From contig SXRI01000409.1 of the NCBI GenBank assembly GCA_005793615.1, forward strand, positions 1 through 9,242: a stretch of 9,242 bases of DNA, given 5' to 3'. Shown here in pieces: positions 6,169-9,242 of this stretch; the first letter of the stretch is position 1; each line of letters opens with the position of its first letter. The position numbers were made by a program, and so were the translations under genes. This DNA is from Bdellovibrionales bacterium (GTDB lineage: Bacteria > Bdellovibrionota > Bdellovibrionia > Bdellovibrionales > JAMPXM01). The notes under the pieces were generated by a model. It saw only the letters and a list, made by a program, of their open reading frames with translations, had not been told where the DNA came from and did not search any database.

Positions 6169-6944
6169 AGAAGTCGTATTCGCGAAAAACGGCGGTGTTA
6201 GCAGTAGTCGTCTTGAGCTTTCTTGGGCTTTCTGCGGCTGGTGTTAGCGAGGCAGCCTCGACGTCTTCGGCAAAGCGTAGTAAAAAAACTCCGCCCACTC
6301 CTCAAGAAGAGACCGTTGCGGTTCCACAAAGTGTACTGGAGTTTTCGCGAGTTGCTGATGCGTCTGTCGTGATGAAACGAAAGAACTTTGAGTTTGTCGC
6401 TTCAAACTGGGCGCCGCAGGCTTTGTCGTCGAGTTCCTACAATCCATCCGCAACCGGTAATTATCAGCGGGGTACGATCCCGATGTTGTCATTTAACCGA
6501 TGGTTGGATGATGGTGTGAATGGTTATGGTCTCAATGCGGTAGCTAAGTTTGGTTTGGCTTTCAATCAATTGCACCGATCTGGAACTTTACCGGTGGCCG
6601 GTAGTGCCAAGTCGACTCAAATGATGAACCTGTTCAGTGTGCGTGCGGGCGCTGAGGTGAAGCCCGAAAAGGACCTTTGGGGCTGGCTATCGCCTTTCGT
6701 CAACGTCTCGCTACTCCCTTCGTGGGCGGTGTTCGCGAGTTCTGAACTCAGTGACGGTTCGAGTACTGGGCTCCTTGCCATTGAAGAAGTAGCGGGCGTC
6801 GCAGTTCAATCTCCTGACTTCGCCAGGGTATTAGGATTTACCAATATTGGTTTAGAGATCGGTGTGCAGGCAATCCAAGGTCTCAGCGGACCATCGGGCG
6901 TAAATGGCGTGGGTGTGCTGGCTGGAACTCGAGTCGAGTTGTAA
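6165..6944 (+). CDS. predicted outer-membrane or periplasmic protein, unknown function
   Basis: An unrecognised 259-residue exported protein. The signal peptide has a basic n-region (KKSYSRK), a hydrophobic core and a likely cut after SEA at about 30. A Lys/Ser/Pro-rich linker (about 31-50) follows. From about 75 on there are alternating polar/hydrophobic strands rich in Gly, Ser and aromatics, such as YGLNAVAKFGLAFNQL (121-136), MNLFSVRAGAEVKP (154-167), LSPFVNVSLLPSWAVFASS (175-193), TNIGLEIGVQAIQG (226-239) and a final VGVLAGTRVEL. This pattern suggests a small outer-membrane beta-barrel, though the C-terminus ends in Leu rather than the classical Phe. The mature protein has no cysteine. 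Its ATG overlaps the TolC gene stop by 4 bp, with GGGAG just upstream inside that gene, so translational coupling is likely and a joint function with the channel is plausible. Confidence 0.82.
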   Translation: MKKSYSRKTAVLAVVVLSFLGLSAAGVSEAASTSSAKRSKKTPPTPQEETVAVPQSVLEFSRVADASVVMKRKNFEFVASNWAPQALSSSSYNPSATGNYQRGTIPMLSFNRWLDDGVNGYGLNAVAKFGLAFNQLHRSGTLPVAGSAKSTQMMNLFSVRAGAEVKPEKDLWGWLSPFVNVSLLPSWAVFASSELSDGSSTGLLAIEEVAGVAVQSPDFARVLGFTNIGLEIGVQAIQGLSGPSGVNGVGVLAGTRVEL

Positions 6945-6971
6945 GCAGAGAGCTGTAAAAAGAGGTGGGTC

Positions 6972-8402
6972 ATGGTGAATAGAAACTTGTCGATTGTGGT
7001 CATGCTTTTTGCGGCCCTGCTAGGGTGTGCTAAAGACATGAATGCGGATGACTACAAAGAAATTCAACGGAAGCGTGACGTCGCTAAACTGCAGCCGGCC
7101 GTTGGTACCTATACTGGAACTTTGAACTCACTGAAGACCGGCGTGAATCTAGGCGCCGTGAAAATGAAAATTGAGGTTGATACCAAGAGCCAGGGTGATA
7201 GCGGTGATCCTGGAAGAGCCGTTGGTAAGACCGTGCTGAAGACGGACCTTGAATTCAAGGGTGCCTTGAGTGCGACGGCGACAGCGTCGGATGGATATTT
7301 TGATCCGACCACCGGGCACTTCAATACCATGATCAATATCAAGCGCCTGGCGGCGGTACCGACTCTGCCTATTCCGCCCGAGGCCGCGATCGCCATCGAC
7401 GGTTTGATCAATCCCGATGGTTCCTTCTCGGGCTCGATCTATGGCAAAGAGGGTAATGTTGAGTACAAGGAAGACGGCGCGAGTTTTCATTTGCAACGTA
7501 GCGGCCCTTCGCTTGAGGAAATCAATAAGGCTTCGGCACCCGATCAGGGTTTGTTTTTCACTCAGGCCAATTACGCTGGTGGTTCGACATTTATGACGGC
7601 TCGAGATGACAACGGTAAGTTCGTGGTTAAGCCCGTGAACCTGGTTTTACTCAAACCCAGCCGTAGCCCGCCGGAGCAAGATTTCGTTGAACTTCTTTTG
7701 CCGACCAAACCGGTGATCGCGACGCTCAACTTCAGCGATAGCATGCGCTTACAGTTTTCCAATGCGGTTTTAGATCGGCGCACGGGGTTGCTTGGCGGCG
7801 ATGCCGTGATTCAGCAGACCAGTTCGTCCGGTTCGAGGTATGAAGGAACACTCTCGCTCCATTGTAAAATCAAAGCGGATTCCGGAGGCTATGATTGTGG
7901 TTTGAGAACCAATAGCTCCACTGCCGAAGTGGCGAAGATTAAGGTGCTACCTGTCGAACGTCCGACTGAGCCGAGTGTGCCGCTGAAGTCGAAACCGAAT
8001 GCGTTCATTTACTTTGGACGGGGGCAATTTCCGAAACAGGTCGGTGATAAGATTGTGATGACCTGGAGTCGAATCAAATTTCTTGTTACCTATAAGGGCA
8101 AGACTCTGGACGAGGAAATTCTCGACATGGTTCTGCCGACTCACGAGAAGGTGATTCAAGTTTCCTTCGGGTTTAGAGATCGGCCATCGGCCGGAGGAAA
8201 TCCCAGCTGGAGCAGCGTGCGCTTTGATGATGCCAATGATGAGTTGTCAGCAACCGGACCTGGAATTGTTCCTGGAAGCACCATGACTCTTCAATGTCAG
8301 GGGTTCACTTTCGATAATCCCAAATTGGGTTATGACTTCAGCTGCACCTACACCAATAGTGTGATCGGCACGCAATGTCCCCTGGAGCTTAAGGGGCGCT
8401 AG
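6972..8402 (+). CDS. large modular lipoprotein, unknown function
   Basis: A 476-residue protein with a type II signal peptide: the lipobox is LLGC with lipidated C19, followed by Ala, so sorting to the outer membrane is expected. I do not recognise the family. The mature part looks all-beta and appears built from three similar modules, about 42-178, 193-325 and 343-474. Modules 2 and 3 share an LLLPT/MVLPT strand (241-245, 386-390), a strand carrying T-L-S-L-H-C or M-T-L-Q-C, and an ending GGYDCGLRTN (305-314) or GYDFSCTYTN (453-462). Cysteine pairs C298/C309 and C442/C458 occupy matching positions; C469 is extra. Module 1 lacks cysteines but has the shared INPDGSFSGSIYG-like strand turn. The start has AGAGGT 5 nt upstream. 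It lies 27 bp after the previous gene and is most likely third in the TolC operon. Confidence 0.86.
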   Translation: MVNRNLSIVVMLFAALLGCAKDMNADDYKEIQRKRDVAKLQPAVGTYTGTLNSLKTGVNLGAVKMKIEVDTKSQGDSGDPGRAVGKTVLKTDLEFKGALSATATASDGYFDPTTGHFNTMINIKRLAAVPTLPIPPEAAIAIDGLINPDGSFSGSIYGKEGNVEYKEDGASFHLQRSGPSLEEINKASAPDQGLFFTQANYAGGSTFMTARDDNGKFVVKPVNLVLLKPSRSPPEQDFVELLLPTKPVIATLNFSDSMRLQFSNAVLDRRTGLLGGDAVIQQTSSSGSRYEGTLSLHCKIKADSGGYDCGLRTNSSTAEVAKIKVLPVERPTEPSVPLKSKPNAFIYFGRGQFPKQVGDKIVMTWSRIKFLVTYKGKTLDEEILDMVLPTHEKVIQVSFGFRDRPSAGGNPSWSSVRFDDANDELSATGPGIVPGSTMTLQCQGFTFDNPKLGYDFSCTYTNSVIGTQCPLELKGR

Positions 8403-8408
8403 TGCTCG

Positions 8409-8472
8409 TGCGAATGAACCTGATCGTCGAACCAGGTCCTTGGTCCTGGTTCGGCGACTGACTGCATTCGCG
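8409..8472. repeat. 64-nt imperfect palindrome between lipoprotein and DUF3015 genes
   Basis: One symmetry axis (between 8440 and 8441) relates all arms. The inner stem TCGTCGAACCAGG/CCTGGTTCGGCGA (8424-8436 with 8445-8457) has 13 bp with one G·U pair. The outer stem GCGAATG/CATTCGC (8410-8416 with 8465-8471) has 7 bp and extends by one wobble pair. Equal internal loops lie between the stems, and the 8-nt apical loop is itself partly symmetric. It begins 6 nt after the lipoprotein stop. No T tract follows it. It could be a 3'-end processing or stability structure, an attenuating element before the next gene, or a dispersed palindromic repeat. Confidence 0.7.
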
Positions 8473-8549
8473 GCTGGCCGATGTCGACGATCATGGGATA
8501 TCTTGAGCCATGCTTCGCAGAAATAAACACGAAGCAGTGGGTGGATCCG

Positions 8550-9047
8550 ATGAAACTTCGACTACTTTTGAGTATTTTTGTTCTGTCGTTTTCGATCAAC
8601 GCTTCGGCGTCGGACGGCAGTTCGGGCTGCGGTCCTGGATGGTATGTTCTGCAGGAGAACTCGATTCTTTCATCAGCCCTACGTGCCACCACCAATTCGG
8701 TGCTGTTTCCGGTGGTAACCATCGGTATGACCTTCGGTACCTCTAACTGTACTCAGCACAAGCTTGTTCTCAAGGAAAAAGAGAGTCTCCATTTCGCAAC
8801 GATGAACCACTTTGAACTGAAGCGGGATATCGCTACCGGAAAGGGTGACTACCTTTCGGCTTTTGCTTCAACAATGGGTTGCCCGGTAACAGCGCAAGAG
8901 CGACTCAATACACATCTCAAGACTGAGTACTCTCGGCTTTACTCCAATGGCGGCGAAGTTAAGCCAGAGACCGTGTTGCTCGAGGTCTACAAAACGATAC
9001 TCAATGACCGTGATCTGACCGCGAAGTGTTCTCTCGGCAGGGCCTGA
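8550..9047 (+). CDS. DUF3015 family periplasmic protein
   Basis: A 165-residue exported protein of the uncharacterised DUF3015 family. A signal peptide (MKLRLLLSIF..., cut near SINASA at 20) precedes the family signature: SGCGPG (25-30), SALRATTNS (42-50), then a hydrophobic strand and TFGTSNC (61-67). The second family block is FATMNHFELKRDIATGKGDYLSAFASTMGC (about 82-111), matching the usual pattern of N..L..D.A.G.G.YL..LA. Cysteines C27, C67, C111 and C160 may pair. The frame is open to an ATG at 8481, but the ATG at 8550 is chosen because it starts a normal signal peptide; only a weak GGTGG lies upstream of it. The gap from the lipoprotein gene is 147 bp and contains the large palindrome, so it may be a separate or attenuated cistron. 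The family's function is unknown. Confidence 0.88.
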   Translation: MKLRLLLSIFVLSFSINASASDGSSGCGPGWYVLQENSILSSALRATTNSVLFPVVTIGMTFGTSNCTQHKLVLKEKESLHFATMNHFELKRDIATGKGDYLSAFASTMGCPVTAQERLNTHLKTEYSRLYSNGGEVKPETVLLEVYKTILNDRDLTAKCSLGRA

Positions 9048-9166
9048 AAAAGCTTTCGCTCTTTGTCGGGGCCCTCTGCTGCACTCTGAGTGTTGTCGAG
9101 GTCGCGCTCGGTATGTCTATCGAGGAAGCTAGTACTCCGACAAGAAAGTTTCTAGCCGTTTTTTAG
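9026..9166 (+). CDS. doubtful 46-residue small ORF with signal-like N-terminus
   Basis: A frame from GTG at 9026 to TAG at 9164-9166 overlaps the DUF3015 gene by 22 nt. It encodes a basic start (MFSRQGLKKLS), a hydrophobic core (LFVGALCCTLSVV) and a short tail ending TRKFLAVF. The hairpin at 9167 begins directly after the stop. Against it: no Shine-Dalgarno sequence, a GTG start, and 15 nt of overlap with the minus-strand frame that ends at 9152. It may be chance, or the decayed start of a former downstream gene. Confidence 0.18.
   Translation: MFSRQGLKKLSLFVGALCCTLSVVEVALGMSIEEASTPTRKFLAVF
9047..9064 (-). terminator. weak terminator candidate for the minus-strand gene entering at the right edge
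   Basis: Read on the minus strand, AAAGAGC (9064-9058) pairs with GCTTTTT (9053-9047), with one G·U pair, closed by a GAAA tetraloop. The 3' arm itself is the T run. It lies about 90 nt after the stop of the minus-strand partial gene. On the plus strand the same hairpin has an A·C mismatch directly after the DUF3015 stop. Confidence 0.28.
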
Positions 9167-9241
9167 AGCCCGCTTCTTCGCGGGTTTGACTCTTTGCAGT
9201 AGCAACATGTTTTTGTTCTCGATTATCCATTCAAATTCCTC
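9152..9241 (-). CDS. 3' end of a gene entering from the right; possibly a PEP/pyruvate-utilising enzyme
   Basis: Of the three minus-strand frames at the right edge, this is the only one that is open; it continues to TAG at 9154-9152. The 29 residues start EEFEWIIENKNMLLLQRVKP and end in a basic tail (AKKRALKNG). The pattern E-W-x-I-E...LLQ-R-x-K-P resembles the last strands of the PEP/pyruvate-binding (PPDK N-terminal) domain, usually seen as EW.ID..G.L.LLQ.RP. This is a short, partial match, so the family is a guess. It converges on the DUF3015 gene, and the hairpin at 9167-9187 lies inside it. Confidence 0.42.
   Translation of the reverse strand, partial: EEFEWIIENKNMLLLQRVKPAKKRALKNG
9167..9187 (+). 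terminator. candidate terminator of the plus-strand operon
   Basis: CCCGC (9169-9173) and GCGGG (9180-9184) form a 5-bp GC-rich stem with loop TTCTTC, extended by A·T and G·T pairs (9167-9168 with 9185-9186). TTTGACTCTTT follows, an interrupted T tract. It would stop transcripts leaving the DUF3015 gene. If the minus-strand frame at 9152-9241 is a gene, the hairpin sits in its coding end. Confidence 0.45.
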
Positions 9242-9242
9242 G

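Noticed and set aside
8481..8549. In-frame upstream extension of the DUF3015 gene (23 residues)
   Set aside because: It would bury the signal peptide inside the protein; the ATG at 8550 starts a normal basic n-region.
8399..8722. 107-codon minus-strand frame across the palindrome and the DUF3015 start
   Set aside because: It is antisense to the DUF3015 signature and has no protein-family features or ribosome binding site.
1..9242. Mobile elements, CRISPR arrays, prophage or tRNA-associated att sites
   Set aside because: No transposase, integrase, regularly spaced repeats or duplicated tRNA 3' end is visible in the window.

Overview
The window looks like chromosomal DNA of a Gram-negative bacterium: it encodes a TolC-type outer-membrane channel, a lipobox lipoprotein, several signal-peptide proteins, FtsH, and a class II tRNA-Ser. 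Base composition is about half G+C and fairly even. The DUF3015 protein and the many small unrecognised envelope proteins would suit Bdellovibrionota or another lineage of the former Deltaproteobacteria, but that placement is a weak inference. No insertion sequence, phage gene, CRISPR array or other mobile element is visible.

Left part (1-1777), minus strand: tRNA-Ser(GGA) with encoded CCA lies at the left edge. Upstream of it is a two-gene unit, an HD-domain hydrolase followed 26 bp later by a nitroreductase-like flavoprotein. A divergent intergenic region carries promoter candidates and a perfect 7-bp dyad. From it the plus strand leads into a secreted, cysteine-containing protein of unknown function.

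Middle (2466-4797): ftsH on the minus strand converges on the secreted-protein gene with only 4 bp between the stop codons, and a terminator-like hairpin spans both stops. FtsH has all expected AAA and zinc-protease motifs plus a long Pro/Ala/Thr-rich periplasmic segment. Its only possible start codon has no ribosome binding site and sits about 6 nt below the predicted transcription start. The 382-bp divergent region ftsH/TolC has no convincing gene but is dense in dyads and contains a 14-bp tandem repeat.

Right part (4798-9242), plus strand: TolC-family channel, outer-membrane-like protein (4-bp overlap) and three-module lipoprotein (27-bp gap) form a tight envelope operon that lacks an adaptor or inner-membrane pump. 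A 64-nt imperfect palindrome then separates it from a DUF3015 periplasmic protein. At the right edge are weak opposing terminator candidates, a doubtful 46-codon frame on the plus strand, and on the minus strand an open frame that looks like the tail of a gene entering from outside, possibly of a PEP-utilising enzyme.

The most distinctive parts are the TolC/barrel/modular-lipoprotein operon, the palindrome after it, and the structured ftsH/TolC intergenic region. None of these can be proved to be a new system from sequence alone.
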